Assembly (NCBI RefSeq): GCF_000015165.1
Contig: NC_009485.1
Location: 62,001-126,000, forward strand
Origin: Bradyrhizobium sp. BTAi1
Lineage (GTDB): Bacteria; Pseudomonadota; Alphaproteobacteria; Rhizobiales; Xanthobacteraceae
Reading direction: 5' to 3'
Length of the DNA stretch: 64,000 nt
The notes under the pieces were generated by a model that had not been told where the DNA came from, did no database searches, and saw nothing but the letters and a program-made list of their open reading frames with translations. Made by a program: the position numbers and the translations under genes. Positions 1 through 10,941 of this stretch are shown in pieces. Each line of letters opens with the position of its first letter. Positions within the stretch are counted from its first letter, which is position 1.

Positions 1-54
1 TTGCGAACACCCGCGGTGCAAAGAGACCTCAATTCGGATTCGGAAGAGAGCTGA
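1..54 (+). CDS. rbfA: Ribosome-binding factor A, 3' end only
   Basis: Only the last 17 codons are in the window. Read in frame from base 1 they end in acidic, serine-rich residues (LNSDSEES) and a TGA at 52-54. RbfA is a small KH-type protein that matures the 30S subunit. The assignment rests on the tail RTPAVQRDL, which fits alphaproteobacterial RbfA C-termini, and on the usual order rbfA-truB-rpsO-pnp. The stop overlaps the truB start (ATGA). Any other upstream partner of truB remains possible because so little is visible. Confidence 0.55.
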   Translation: MRTPAVQRDLNSDSEES

Positions 55-1154
55 TGACCATTCCCCCCGAAACCGGCACTGTCGATACGACCCACGCCGA
101 TACGACCGCCGTCAACGTCAAAAAACATCACGCGGCTGACGCACGTCCGCGCGACAACAATGACCCGCGCAACAAGCCACGCCAGCACGGCAACCAGCCG
201 CGCCGCGACCGGCGCGACATCCATGGCTGGGTCGTTCTGGACAAGCCCATCGGCATGACCTCGACCCAGGCCGTTGCGGTCGCCAAGCGGCTGTTTCAGG
301 CCAAGCGCGCCGGCCATGCCGGCACGCTCGATCCGCTCGCCTCGGGCGGCCTGCCGATCGCGCTCGGCGAAGCCACCAAGACCGTCCCCTTCGTGATGGA
401 TGGCCGCAAGCGCTATCGCTTCACCGTGACCTGGGGTGAGGAACGCGATACCGACGACACCGAGGGCCGCGTCGTCCAGACCAGCACGAGCCGGCCGGAT
501 GTCGCGGCGATTCGGGCGCTGCTGCCGCAATTCACCGGCCGGATCGAGCAGACCCCGCCGCGCTATTCCGCGATCAAGATCCAGGGCGAGCGCGCCTACG
601 ATCTCGCCCGCGACGGCGAGGTCGTCGAACTCCAGCCCCGTCCGGTCGAAATCCACGAACTGACCCTCGTCGACCAGCCCGATGCCGACCATTCGGTATT
701 CGAGGCGGAATGCGGCAAGGGAACCTATGTCCGGGCGCTGGCCCGCGACATGGGCCGGCTGCTCGGCTGTTACGGCCATATCAGCGCGCTCCGGCGCACC
801 CTGGTCGGTCCGTTTACCGAGAACGACATGATTCCGCTGGAACAGCTGGAGGCTTTGTGCAATAGAGCCGCGTCCGGTGAGGGAAGCCTCGCCGACGCAC
901 TGCTGCCCGTTGAGACCGCGCTGGACGACATCCCGGCACTGGCCGTCACTCGGGCTGATGCGGCAAGGCTCCACAGGGGTCAAGCCGTTTTGTTGCGCGG
1001 ACGGGATGCGCCCCAGAGTAGCGGCACAGTCTATGTCACGGTCGCAGGCCGCCTTTTGGCGCTTGCCGAAATTGGCAATGGCGAACTCATCCCCAAGCGC
1101 GTGTTCAACCTGACCGGACTGACTGCCAGCTCCGGTCGCAACGAAAGAGACTGA
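54..1154 (+). CDS. truB: tRNA pseudouridine(55) synthase TruB
   Basis: TruB isomerises U55 in the T-loop of tRNAs to pseudouridine and acts as a tRNA chaperone. The 366-residue product has the catalytic core starting near residue 58 ([13 protein letters not shown]) and the motif [13 protein letters not shown] with catalytic Asp93. Residues 1-56 are a hydrophilic extension rich in Asp, His, Asn and Arg that is not part of the family core. The ATG overlaps the preceding stop, so it is probably translationally coupled to rbfA. It is followed after 2 bp by rpsO, forming a single translation/RNA operon with pnp. Confidence 0.95.
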   Translation: MTIPPETGTVDTTHADTTAVNVKKHHAADARPRDNNDPRNKPRQHGNQPRRDRRDIHGWVVLDKPIGMTSTQAVAVAKRLFQAKRAGHAGTLDPLASGGLPIALGEATKTVPFVMDGRKRYRFTVTWGEERDTDDTEGRVVQTSTSRPDVAAIRALLPQFTGRIEQTPPRYSAIKIQGERAYDLARDGEVVELQPRPVEIHELTLVDQPDADHSVFEAECGKGTYVRALARDMGRLLGCYGHISALRRTLVGPFTENDMIPLEQLEALCNRAASGEGSLADALLPVETALDDIPALAVTRADAARLHRGQAVLLRGRDAPQSSGTVYVTVAGRLLALAEIGNGELIPKRVFNLTGLTASSGRNERD

Positions 1155-1156
1155 CG

Positions 1157-1426
1157 ATGTCGGTGACCGCAGAGCGCAAGGCGGAAATCATCAAGGCGAA
1201 TGCCACCAAGGCCGGTGACACCGGTTCTCCCGAGGTGCAGGTTGCGATCCTGTCGGAACGCATCAACAACCTGACCAGCCATTTCAAGACCCACGGCAAG
1301 GACAATCACTCCCGCCGCGGCCTCCTGAAGCTGGTCTCGACCCGCCGTTCGCTGCTCGACTATCTGAAGAAGAACGACGAGGCGCGCTACAAGGCGCTGC
1401 TCGAGAAGCACAACATCCGTCGTTGA
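1157..1426 (+). CDS. rpsO: 30S ribosomal protein S15
   Basis: S15 is a primary 16S rRNA-binding protein of the 30S platform. The 89-residue length is standard. The sequence carries the family hallmarks DTGSPEVQ, the [18 protein letters not shown] loop that contacts the rRNA three-way junction, and the ending [12 protein letters not shown]. It begins two bases after the truB stop; a purine stretch (GAAAGAGA) within the truB end serves as ribosome-binding site. Downstream lies the long pnp leader, the same rpsO-pnp arrangement as in enterobacteria. Confidence 0.97.
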   Translation: MSVTAERKAEIIKANATKAGDTGSPEVQVAILSERINNLTSHFKTHGKDNHSRRGLLKLVSTRRSLLDYLKKNDEARYKALLEKHNIRR

Positions 1427-1788
1427 GCTTCGACCTGGAATGAACGCGCGCGATCCTGCGCGCGTTGATGGCATGATCCTGAGAACGCCGCACCTGTCGC
1501 GGCGTTCGCGAATCCGGGATCATGCGGTCTGGCCGGACCTGGAAAGAAGCGGATACGCTCTTCAACTGGTCCCACCCAGACCGTGCAGTACGCCTCAGCA
1601 GCAATCCGGCCGCTGGGCGTGACGGGCAAGGTGCCCGTTACCTACGAGAAGGATGGCCGCCATCCGAAATAGGAAAACCATGGCAGGATCGCAGGGTGCT
1701 GATCGCTTTCCAGCGCCCTGCAATCTTGCGCATGGTTTTTTTGTTTCTGGGCGGCCTGCCTTCGATCATCTCATGAAAGAAGACACGC
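1427..1788 (+). promoter_or_regulatory. Structured rpsO-pnp intergenic leader
   Basis: This 362-base stretch has no convincing gene. It holds two hairpins: an 8-bp perfect stem at 1443-1450/1459-1466 (AACGCGCG pairing with CGCGCGTT), just after rpsO, and an 11-bp stem with one G-T wobble at 1691-1701/1711-1721 (GCAGGGTGCTG with CAGCGCCCTGC). A run of seven T residues follows at about 1736-1742. In E. coli the pnp leader hairpin is cut by RNase III and then by PNPase, giving autoregulation. The second hairpin is a reasonable candidate for the same role here, or part of an attenuator. Confidence 0.5.
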
Positions 1789-3951
<2,163 letters not shown>

Positions 3952-3980
3952 AGCCGGCAGGGCATCGCAGGAGATACGAA

Positions 3981-4006
3981 GGGCGGCTTTCGGGCCGCCC
4001 TTTTTT
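3981..4006 (+). terminator. Rho-independent terminator of truB-rpsO-pnp
   Basis: A GGGCGGC/GCCGCCC stem with a short loop is followed directly by six T residues. It lies 30 bp after the pnp stop. Confidence 0.9.
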
Positions 4007-4029
4007 GTGATCGATTGCCGGCTGGTCCG

Positions 4030-4111
4030 CGTCATTGCGCGCGTCAGCGCAGCAATCCAGGGCTGCGCCAGGATCCTGGATTGCTTCGTCGGTTCGCTCC
4101 TCGCAATGACG
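4030..4111 (+). repeat. Palindromic intergenic repeat
   Basis: The two ends are near-perfect inverted copies: CGTCATTGCG at 4030 and CGCAATGACG at 4102, with inner arms AGCAATCCAGG and CCTGGATTGCT. The arrangement matches the dispersed palindromic element common between genes in Bradyrhizobium and Rhodopseudomonas. It could fold into one long imperfect hairpin. Only one copy is present in this window. Confidence 0.7.
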
Positions 4112-4158
4112 GGTGAGAGGGCTTACGTCAGCTTCAGAGCTCATCAGAGGTTACAGCC

Positions 4159-4632
4159 ATGGACCACCAGCCGGTCATCCGCCCTGCCCGCGCTGACGAA
4201 TACAACGCCGTCGCTAGGCTCTGGATGGCGAGCTGGTGCTCGACCGGGCTGGATGTCCCGAGCGAGAAGCTGCTCGCTGCTCTCCAGGAACGGGTGCCAC
4301 GCGAAGTCCACAATGGCTGGAGTCTCTACGTGGCCGATGACGGCGGCCAGCTTGCGGCGATGCTCGCGATCAACATCCCGCAGCTCTATCTCGACCAGCT
4401 GATGATCGCGCCGTCGCATCAGGGCCGCTCGCTCGGCCGCCGCCTGCTCGCCTTCACGCGTGAGCTGCTGCCCGACGAAGTCTGGCTGCGCTGCGCCGAA
4501 GGCAATGCGAAAGCCTGGCGCTGGTACGAGCGCGAAGGCTTCGTGCTGGAGAAGGCGGAAGCCGATCCAGTGCATGGCCGCATCATGAAATATTATCGTT
4601 GGAAGCGGGGCCGTCAGGCGGCGGCGCCCTGA
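4159..4632 (+). CDS. GNAT-family N-acetyltransferase
   Basis: This 157-residue protein looks like a soluble acetyl-CoA-dependent acetyltransferase of unknown substrate. The acetyl-CoA-binding motif A is visible near residue 88 as LMIAPSHQGRSLGRRLL. Motif B follows with NAKAWRWYEREGFVLE, typical for a C-terminal GNAT strand-helix. The ATG has AGAGG about ten bases upstream. It is monocistronic, lying between the pnp terminator and a pair of secreted-protein genes. The substrate cannot be inferred. Confidence 0.85.
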   Translation: MDHQPVIRPARADEYNAVARLWMASWCSTGLDVPSEKLLAALQERVPREVHNGWSLYVADDGGQLAAMLAINIPQLYLDQLMIAPSHQGRSLGRRLLAFTRELLPDEVWLRCAEGNAKAWRWYEREGFVLEKAEADPVHGRIMKYYRWKRGRQAAAP

Positions 4633-4747
4633 TCACAGAGCGTGCAGGCATCGAATATTGCGCGCGCCGATGGGAAAGCATTGCGTCCGCGTTCGCAAGC
4701 GATCAAAGTTCGGGTTCCCGACATCTGCGCCATTCCCGAAATACACC

Positions 4748-5587
4748 ATGCCCGTGCCGCTCTTGCTGATCCGCCGCCTTGCGCCCATCGCCTTCGCCGC
4801 CGCTTTCACGACCGCGGCTTGGGCCCAGGCTCCCTCGACGCCGGCAGCGCCGGCGAAGGCCCCGCCCGCAGCCAAGAAGGCGGCCAAAGCCAAGTCGGCC
4901 GCGAAACCGAGCGCCGTCGAGAGCGGTCCGTGCCGGCTCGGCGTCATTTCGGCGCTCGGCGACCAGCTCGCGGTCAGCAAGTTTGGTCTGACAGTGTTCG
5001 AAACCGAAGAGGACGACGTCACCTTGCCGGGCTGGGGACTGGACGACCTCGCAGTGGCGCGCGTGCGTGCAGCCACGGGCGGCGACCCGACTGTCCACAG
5101 GATCAGCTATCCGACGGGCGCGTTCGAACCCTACTACCACCCGACATCGCGCTTCCTGCCCGATCCGAAGGAGGGCCTGAGCTCGATCGTGCGCAATGTC
5201 ACCACGAATGCGAACTGCGCCCGCTATCTCGTGGTCACGAAGTTCGAGACGACCATTCCCAACACCACCCTGAGGCTCAGAGGCATCGGCGCCTATAATC
5301 AGGGTCTCGGATCACTCCTCCGGCACTCGCATCTGTTTGCGAATGTCAACATCACGCTGATCGACGGCCAGTCCTACGAGAAAATCGGCTCGTTCTCAGC
5401 CGACACAGGCGCCAGGCTTGCCGAGACCATGAGGCTCACCGAAGATCCTCTCAACAAGCTCGACAATGCAGACTTTCCCGAGCCGCTGGCGGCCGCGGCC
5501 AAGAGCGCTATCCTGCGTGAGCGACTGCGCACCTTGGTCGCCGCGAAGCTCGATCGCGACCTGCCGAGCTACCTGAAGATCGAGTGA
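4748..5587 (+). CDS. Secreted protein of unknown function (tandem paralogue 1)
   Basis: I do not recognise the family. The 279-residue product begins with a signal peptide (MPVPLLLIRRLAPIAFAAAF, cleavage likely after AWA-QA), then an Ala/Pro/Lys-rich linker to about residue 50. The globular part opens with SGPCRLGVISALGDQL and contains one early Cys and a second in ANCARYLVV. An upstream in-frame ATG at 4658 would add 30 hydrophilic residues and bury the signal peptide, so ATG 4748 is preferred. It shares its whole architecture with the next gene, 67 bp downstream, showing a local duplication. It probably acts in the periplasm. Confidence 0.8.
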   Translation: MPVPLLLIRRLAPIAFAAAFTTAAWAQAPSTPAAPAKAPPAAKKAAKAKSAAKPSAVESGPCRLGVISALGDQLAVSKFGLTVFETEEDDVTLPGWGLDDLAVARVRAATGGDPTVHRISYPTGAFEPYYHPTSRFLPDPKEGLSSIVRNVTTNANCARYLVVTKFETTIPNTTLRLRGIGAYNQGLGSLLRHSHLFANVNITLIDGQSYEKIGSFSADTGARLAETMRLTEDPLNKLDNADFPEPLAAAAKSAILRERLRTLVAAKLDRDLPSYLKIE

Positions 5588-5654
5588 TGCAGGCGCCCAT
5601 GTCTGACGGCGCGCCCCACCCGTTTGCCCTCTCCCGCTGCAACGAGCTCTCCCT

Positions 5655-6470
5655 GTGACCTTCATTCGCCGATCAGTGCCGCTGCTCATCGCCATGCTCT
5701 GGTCCTGCACCAATGCCCTGGCACAATCGTCGCCGGCACCACCGAATGCCAGACCTACGCCAAAGGCCGCGGCCAGCCCTGCCAAGGGCGGCAAGTCAGC
5801 AACGAACTTCCGCGACAGCGGCCCGTGCGATACCGGCGTGATCGCCGCCCTCGGCGACAGCTTCACGGTGCAGAAGAACGGCCTGACGCGGCTGGGCGAC
5901 GACTATGCCGAAGTGCCGGTGTCCTGGGGCTTCGACGATCTCGTCTTCGCGCGGGTGAAGGCCGCCGCGGGGGACGCCGGGGTCCACCGCATTGCCGTTC
6001 CGAAGGGCACGTTCGATTCGTACTATCAATCCCCGCCGATCAGAGCCGAGAACGGCACGCTCACGGCCATCGTCAGGAAGCTGGCCGGAACGGCGCGCTG
6101 CGCGAGCTATCTGGTTGTCACGCGCCGCACCGACAGCGAGCCGTCCACCAATGACGAGGTCACGGGAATCGGCGTCATCAACCGCGGCGAGGGCCTCGGA
6201 CGATACACGCATGTTTTCACCATGATGGATATCCGGCTCTACGACGGCACGACGTTCGAGACGCGCGAGCCTGCGACGAGCTCGAAATCGTTCCTCTCCC
6301 GCCTGACGTCCGGCGTCGGACCGCCGTCACGCGCAGGCGATGTCGACAACGCCAATTTTCCGGCGTCCCCGCCCGACGCGGCCAACAACACCGTGCTGCG
6401 CGACATGGCACGCTCGATGCTCAAATTCCGGCTCGATCAGCGACTGCCGGCCTATTTCGGACACGAGTGA
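5655..6470 (+). CDS. Secreted protein of unknown function (tandem paralogue 2)
   Basis: This 271-residue protein starts at GTG with a signal peptide (MTFIRRSVPLLIAMLWSCTN, then ALAQS) and a Pro/Ala/Lys-rich linker. The core aligns with the preceding gene product: SGPCDTGVIAALGDSF versus SGPCRLGVISALGDQL, WGFDDLVFARVKAA versus WGLDDLAVARVRAA, and CASYLVVT versus CARYLVVT. Two cysteines are conserved between the copies and could form a disulphide. The C-termini also match (LDQRLPAYF and LDRDLPSYL). No catalytic motif is evident. Confidence 0.8.
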   Translation: MTFIRRSVPLLIAMLWSCTNALAQSSPAPPNARPTPKAAASPAKGGKSATNFRDSGPCDTGVIAALGDSFTVQKNGLTRLGDDYAEVPVSWGFDDLVFARVKAAAGDAGVHRIAVPKGTFDSYYQSPPIRAENGTLTAIVRKLAGTARCASYLVVTRRTDSEPSTNDEVTGIGVINRGEGLGRYTHVFTMMDIRLYDGTTFETREPATSSKSFLSRLTSGVGPPSRAGDVDNANFPASPPDAANNTVLRDMARSMLKFRLDQRLPAYFGHE

Positions 6471-6593
6471 GACGGGGACGCGCTGCGCGCCGTGATATCG
6501 ACTGGGCATCGCCAGCGCCAGACACGACTGCTGAACGAGGCCGAAATGGCGGCGCGCAGCCGACGATCCGCCTATGCCGCCAGAGCGAGGCGA

Positions 6594-7394
6594 CTACTCG
6601 CCCTTGAGATCCTCCGGGCGCGGCATCGAGATCACGTTGTAGCCGGAATCCACGTAGTGGATCTCGCCGGTGACGCCGCCCGAGAGCTCGGAGAGCAGAT
6701 AAAGCGCGGAGCCGCCGAGCTCCTCCAGGGTCACGCCGCGGCCGAGCGGCGAATGCTTCTGCTGGAACGCGAACATGAAACGGGCGTCGCCGATGCCGGA
6801 GCCAGCCAGCGTGCGCACAGGTCCTGCCGAGATCGCGTTGACGCGGATGCTGCGGCGACCGTAATCGGCGGCGAGATAGCGCACCGAAGCTTCGAGCGCG
6901 GCCTTGGCCACGCCCATGACGTTGTAATTCGGCATCACGCGGTTGGAGCCGTCGAAGGTCAGCGTGATCATGCTGCCGCCGCTCTCCGGCATCAGCTCGG
7001 CGGCGCGCTTGGCGATCTCGGTGAAGGAAAAACAGGAGATCAGCATCGTGCGCGAGAAGTTCTCGCGCGATGTGTCGGCATAGCGGCCCTTCAGCTCGTT
7101 CTTGTCGGAGAAGGCCACGGCATGGACGATGAAGTCGAGCCCGCCCCAGGCCTCGCGCAGCGCCGCGAAGACGCCGTCGACGCTGGCAATGTCTTCCACG
7201 TCACAGGACAGCACATGCTTGACGCCGAGCTCCTCGGCCAGCGGGCGCACGCGCTTGCCGAGGGCGTCGCCCTGATAGGTGAAGGCCATTTCGGCGCCAT
7301 GCGCGGCCAGCGTCTTGGCAATGCCCCAGGCGATCGAATGGTCGTTGGCGATGCCCATGACCAGACCGCGCTTGCCCGCCATTAGACCCTGCAT
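6594..7394 (-). CDS. fabI: Enoyl-[acyl-carrier-protein] reductase FabI
   Basis: FabI performs the NAD(P)H-dependent last reduction of each fatty-acid elongation cycle. The 266-residue short-chain dehydrogenase fold has the diverged cofactor motif GIANDHSIAWGIA and the active-site Tyr157-(X6)-Lys164 in PNYNVMGVAK. The residue ten places before the catalytic Tyr, Tyr146 in E. coli FabI, is Phe147 here (TLTFDGSN). The gene is third in a minus-strand series fabA-fabB-fabI, 141 bp after fabB. A start four codons inside (MAGKRGLVMG) is also possible. Confidence 0.92.
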   Translation of the reverse strand: MQGLMAGKRGLVMGIANDHSIAWGIAKTLAAHGAEMAFTYQGDALGKRVRPLAEELGVKHVLSCDVEDIASVDGVFAALREAWGGLDFIVHAVAFSDKNELKGRYADTSRENFSRTMLISCFSFTEIAKRAAELMPESGGSMITLTFDGSNRVMPNYNVMGVAKAALEASVRYLAADYGRRSIRVNAISAGPVRTLAGSGIGDARFMFAFQQKHSPLGRGVTLEELGGSALYLLSELSGGVTGEIHYVDSGYNVISMPRPEDLKGE

Positions 7395-7535
7395 GATGTC
7401 TCTCCTTCGTCATGCCGGGACCGGCCCAGCCAAGATGATCGTCAGGCTTCAAATACACCGATAGCCGGACATCGGTGCGAAATCGTTCGCGCTGTTGTCC
7501 GGCTTCACGCCGAGGAACACAGGACTATCGGAATT

Positions 7536-8759
7536 TTAGGCGTCGACGTGCTTGAAGACCAGCGTCGCGTTGGTGCCGCCGAAGCCGAACGAGTTCGACA
7601 ACACGGTGCCGAGCTTGGCGTTGTCGATGCGCTTGCGCACGATCGGCATGTCGGCGAACATGGGATCGAGCTCGGTGATGTGCGCGCTCTCGCAGATGAA
7701 GCCGTTCTTCATCATCAAGAGCGAATAGATCGCCTCATGCACGCCGGTGGCGCCGAGCGAGTGACCGGTCAACGCCTTGGTCGCCGCGATCGGCGGGCAC
7801 TTCTCGCCGGATCCGAACACCTTGCGGATCGCCTCGATCTCCGGCGGGTCACCGGCCGGCGTCGAGGTCGCGTGCGGATTGATGTAGTCGACCTTGGTGC
7901 GCACCGTGGACAGCGCCATCTGCATGCACCGCTCGGCGCCCTCGCCCGACGGCGCGACCATGTCGTAGCCGTCGGAGGTCGCGCCATAGCCGACGATCTC
8001 GCCATAGATCTTGGCGCCGCGCGCCTTGGCGTGCTCGAGCTCCTCGAGCACGAGGACACCGGCTCCTCCGGCGATCACGAAACCGTCGCGCGTTACGTCA
8101 TAGGGACGCGATGCGGTCGCGGGCGTGTCATTGTGCTTCGACGACATCGCACCCATCGCATCGAACAGCACCGACAGCGTCCAATCGAGTTCCTCGCAGC
8201 CGCCGGCGAACATCATGTCCTGCTTGCCGTACTGGATCATCTCGTAGGCGTTGCCGATGCAATGATTGGAGGTCGCGCAGGCCGACGAGATCGAGTAGTT
8301 GACGCCCTTGATCTTGAACCAGGTCGCAAGCGTCGCGGAGGCCGTCGACGACATGCATTTCGGCACGGCAAAGGGGCCGACCCGCTTCGGTCCCTTGGTG
8401 CGGGTGATGTCGGCGGCTTCGACCTGCGTGCGCGTCGACGGGCCGCCGGAGCCCATGATGATGCCGGTGCGCACGTTGGAGACGTCGCTGGGCTCCAGCC
8501 CGGCATCCAGGATCGCCTGCTCCATCGCGACGTGATTCCACGCCGCCCCCTCGCCGAGGAAGCGCATCGCGCGACGGTCGACGACATCGGCCGGATTCAG
8601 CGTCGGTGCACCTTGCACCTGCGAACGGAAACCGAGTTCGGCATATTTCTCAGCACGGGAGATGCCCGACTTCGCCTCATACAGGCTCGCCAGCACCTCC
8701 TGGGTGTTGTTGCCGATCGATGAGACGATGCCCATGCCCGTGATGACAACCCGCCTCAT
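7536..8759 (-). CDS. fabB: 3-oxoacyl-[ACP] synthase I (FabB)
   Basis: FabB is the condensing enzyme that elongates acyl-ACPs and is needed for unsaturated fatty acids. The 407-residue thiolase-fold protein has the Cys-His-His triad at Cys161 ([12 protein letters not shown]), His296 ([13 protein letters not shown]) and His333 ([12 protein letters not shown]), and the C-terminal [13 protein letters not shown] loop. It lies 76 bp downstream of fabA. This pairing is typical of the FabA/FabB anaerobic unsaturated fatty-acid route. Confidence 0.95.
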   Translation of the reverse strand: MRRVVITGMGIVSSIGNNTQEVLASLYEAKSGISRAEKYAELGFRSQVQGAPTLNPADVVDRRAMRFLGEGAAWNHVAMEQAILDAGLEPSDVSNVRTGIIMGSGGPSTRTQVEAADITRTKGPKRVGPFAVPKCMSSTASATLATWFKIKGVNYSISSACATSNHCIGNAYEMIQYGKQDMMFAGGCEELDWTLSVLFDAMGAMSSKHNDTPATASRPYDVTRDGFVIAGGAGVLVLEELEHAKARGAKIYGEIVGYGATSDGYDMVAPSGEGAERCMQMALSTVRTKVDYINPHATSTPAGDPPEIEAIRKVFGSGEKCPPIAATKALTGHSLGATGVHEAIYSLLMMKNGFICESAHITELDPMFADMPIVRKRIDNAKLGTVLSNSFGFGGTNATLVFKHVDA

Positions 8760-8835
8760 GATGTCCGCCTCGCCTTGCTCATGTGTCTCGTTGCAGTCGC
8801 GCCTGCTGCACTGTCGGTGATCGCAGCCCGCGGGT

Positions 8836-9357
8836 TCAAGATGGCGTGGCGCCCTGCTTGAACAGGCCGACCTTCAGGTCCTTGGCGCGATAGATAATCT
8901 CGCCATCCATCGAAAGCCACCCGTCGGCGATGCCGAGCACCAGCTTTGAGCGCATCACGCGCTTGATGTCGACATTGTACACGACCTTGCGGGCGGTCGG
9001 CAGGACCTGGCCGGAGAACTTCAGATCGCCGAGCCCAAGTGCCCGGCCACGGCCTTCGCCGCCGCTCCAGCCGAGGAAGAAGCCGACCATCTGCCACATC
9101 GCATCGAGGCCCAGACAGCCAGGCATCACCGGATCATTCTTGAAGTGGCAGGCAAAGAACCAGAGATCCGGTTTGACATCGAGTTCGGCGCGCACGACGC
9201 CCTTGCCGAACTCGCCGCCGGTCTCGGTGATCTCGACAATGCGATCGAACATCAGCATCGGCGGCAGCGGCAGCTGCGCATTGCCGGGGCCGAACAATTC
9301 CCCTCGGCCGCAGGCGAGCAGATCCTCATATTCGTAAACGCTGCGCCGATCCGGCAT
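8836..9357 (-). CDS. fabA: 3-hydroxydecanoyl-[ACP] dehydratase/isomerase FabA
   Basis: FabA dehydrates 3-hydroxydecanoyl-ACP and isomerises trans-2 to cis-3-decenoyl-ACP, the branch point to unsaturated fatty acids. The 173-residue hot-dog protein has the active-site pair His71 ([14 protein letters not shown]) and Asp85 (LGLDAMWQ). Its length matches the family. It is first in the minus-strand fabA-fabB-fabI series and is divergent from irr, with 408 bp between the two genes. Confidence 0.95.
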   Translation of the reverse strand: MPDRRSVYEYEDLLACGRGELFGPGNAQLPLPPMLMFDRIVEITETGGEFGKGVVRAELDVKPDLWFFACHFKNDPVMPGCLGLDAMWQMVGFFLGWSGGEGRGRALGLGDLKFSGQVLPTARKVVYNVDIKRVMRSKLVLGIADGWLSMDGEIIYRAKDLKVGLFKQGATPS

Positions 9358-9709
9358 GCTTGATGGCCCTTCTCAACGATCCCTGGGTGGAAATTGTGCC
9401 GCGCGACATGGATCCCTCCCGCGCGTCGCCCCGTTCGCGCCACCCTGGCTGCTCAGCCATCGCATCGGGACGAGGGCTGGGCCATCGCGCCAGACGAAGA
9501 TGACCGCTATCAGCGGGCCGGCGGACCGACATATGTATCCGCGAATGCGGCCACCAGAGCCGGTCACGCTCGCCAGCGCAGGCAAATCGGGTCCGGGCGC
9601 TCTCTAACATAGGGGTTTGCGGCGTCAATGCGGGTGTCCCGCTAAATCGCTGCAGAATCCCGGTCCGCAACCGGGCCGGGCGCCAGACGCAGTTTAGGGG
9701 CGTTCTAGA

Positions 9710-9742
9710 TCGGTCAGTTGCGATAAGCTTGCATCTGACCGA
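9710..9742 (+). promoter_or_regulatory. Candidate operator dyad over the irr promoter
   Basis: A perfect 8-bp inverted repeat, TCGGTCAG at 9710-9717 and CTGACCGA at 9735-9742, flanks 17 bp that contain AAGCTT at the centre. It spans the -35 element of the irr promoter, where a metal-responsive regulator could act. In B. japonicum the irr promoter is a known target of a Fur-family regulator; assigning that protein to this dyad is inference. Confidence 0.45.
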
Positions 9743-9757
9743 CTTCGTCCCTATATC
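9729..9757 (+). promoter_or_regulatory. irr: Sigma-70-type promoter for irr
   Basis: TTGCAT at 9729-9734 and TATATC at 9752-9757 are separated by exactly 17 bp. Transcription would begin around 9764, so either the ATG at 9766 gives a nearly leaderless message or translation starts at the downstream GTG at 9781. Confidence 0.5.
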
Positions 9758-9765
9758 AGTTGTGG

Positions 9766-10290
9766 ATGAGAGCGAATTCTGTGGTGCTTGAAGTGGATGC
9801 GAGCAACAACGCCTCGATGAGTGGCCATGACCGGGGTACCCCGGAAGGTCTTGGGAGCGGACGTCAGCCGGCTCTTAACGGCTGTCCGTGGCACGACGTC
9901 AACGAGATGCTGCAGGCGGCCGGGCTACGCCCGACGCGCCAGCGCATGGCGCTGGGCTGGCTGCTGTTCGGCAAGGGTGCGCGGCACCTGACGGCCGAAA
10001 TGCTTTACGAGGAAGCGACCCTGGCGAAGGTGCCGGTCTCGCTCGCCACGGTCTATAATACGCTGAACCAGCTGACGGACGCAGGACTGCTGCGCCAGGT
10101 CAGCGTTGACGGCACCAAGACCTATTTCGATACCAACGTCACCGCCCATCACCATTTCTACCTCGAGAACAACCACGAGCTGGTCGATATTCCGGATCAG
10201 CATCTCGCGCTGTCGAAGCTGCCCGAGGCTCCGGACGGCTACGAGATCGCCCGGATCGACATGGTGGTCCGGCTGCGCAAAAAGCGCTGA
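9766..10290 (+). CDS. irr: Iron response regulator Irr (Fur family)
   Basis: Irr is a Fur-family transcription factor that controls haem and iron genes and is degraded when it binds haem. The N-terminal haem regulatory motif GCPWHD is present (Cys codon at 9883), as in B. japonicum, and the HHH haem/metal motif lies at about residues 128-130 (TAHHHFYLEN). The winged-helix part includes RPTRQRMALG and SLATVYNTLNQL. Start choice is uncertain: ATG 9766 (174 residues) is used, but GTG 9781, which has GAGAG eight bases upstream, may be the true start. The haem motif is included either way. It is divergent from fabA. Confidence 0.93.
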   Translation: MRANSVVLEVDASNNASMSGHDRGTPEGLGSGRQPALNGCPWHDVNEMLQAAGLRPTRQRMALGWLLFGKGARHLTAEMLYEEATLAKVPVSLATVYNTLNQLTDAGLLRQVSVDGTKTYFDTNVTAHHHFYLENNHELVDIPDQHLALSKLPEAPDGYEIARIDMVVRLRKKR

Positions 10291-10320
10291 GCAGACCGGT
10301 CCGGAGCGCAGCGTTTCGCT

Positions 10321-10348
10321 ATGCCCGCCTTGATGGCGGGCATTTTGT
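10321..10348 (+). terminator. Terminator of irr
   Basis: The perfect 9-bp stem ATGCCCGCC/GGCGGGCAT with a 5-base loop is followed by TTTTGTTG. It is 30 bp after the irr stop. Confidence 0.85.
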
Positions 10349-10413
10349 TGTCTGCACAGCAGCGGAATTGCGTCACGCGGCATGCAACACGCCGGACCGG
10401 CCTGTGGCGGGCG

Positions 10414-10941
10414 TCAGTTCACCTGCTCGTCGGCGTAGACGCCCCATAGCCGCTGCTGCTCGATCCAGCCGTCGAAGCCGTTGCCGAGCACGCGGCACCA
10501 GCCATTGCTGCACTTCTTGACCTGGGCGATGACGCCGACCTGCAGTCGTGCCGTCACCGCGCCGGACGCGCTCGGGCTGTCATAGACCGCGGCCAGATCA
10601 TCCTTGTTCTTCATGGTCACGACGGCCGTGCGGCGGCCGGACAGCAGGGAATGATACACCCAGCCTTCCGAGCCTTCTGAATCGCGCACGCGCCGCCAGT
10701 TCTCATATTCGGCGGTGATTTCGACCGGCAGGCCGGACCGCGTGTAGACCCAGGCCACGTCATTGTCCTTGGTCGGACCCGCGCGGACATTCACATGATC
10801 CGATTTCAGACTGACATAACGCGGCACAGGCAGGCCGCTGGTGGAGAGAGCCACATCCTTTGCCGCAGCGCCGCTGCCGACTGCCCCGTCAAACAGACAG
10901 AGCATGAGCACCGCGACCATCCCGAAACGCCCCAACGCCAT
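10414..10941 (-). CDS. Secreted SH3-domain protein
   Basis: The 175-residue protein starts with a signal peptide (MALGRFGMVAVLMLCLFDGA). A bacterial SH3 repeat begins near residue 46 (YVSLKSDHVNVRAGPTKDND) and a second SH3-like half follows (VVTMKNKDDLAAVYDSPSAS), ending in GNGFDGWIEQQRLWGVY. Such COG3807-type proteins are periplasmic and may bind peptidoglycan. Longer reading back to 11193 adds 84 Arg-rich residues that hide the signal peptide, so ATG 10941 with GGAGAG upstream is preferred. It is convergent with irr. Confidence 0.85.
   Translation of the reverse strand: MALGRFGMVAVLMLCLFDGAVGSGAAAKDVALSTSGLPVPRYVSLKSDHVNVRAGPTKDNDVAWVYTRSGLPVEITAEYENWRRVRDSEGSEGWVYHSLLSGRRTAVVTMKNKDDLAAVYDSPSASGAVTARLQVGVIAQVKKCSNGWCRVLGNGFDGWIEQQRLWGVYADEQVN

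Larger units (their letters stand above)
9358..9765. other. fabA-irr divergent intergenic region
   Basis: The 408 bases hold no supported gene. The irr-proximal 60 bases carry a promoter and a dyad, listed separately. The rest is ordinary GC-rich sequence and probably includes the fabA promoter, which I could not place. Confidence 0.6.
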
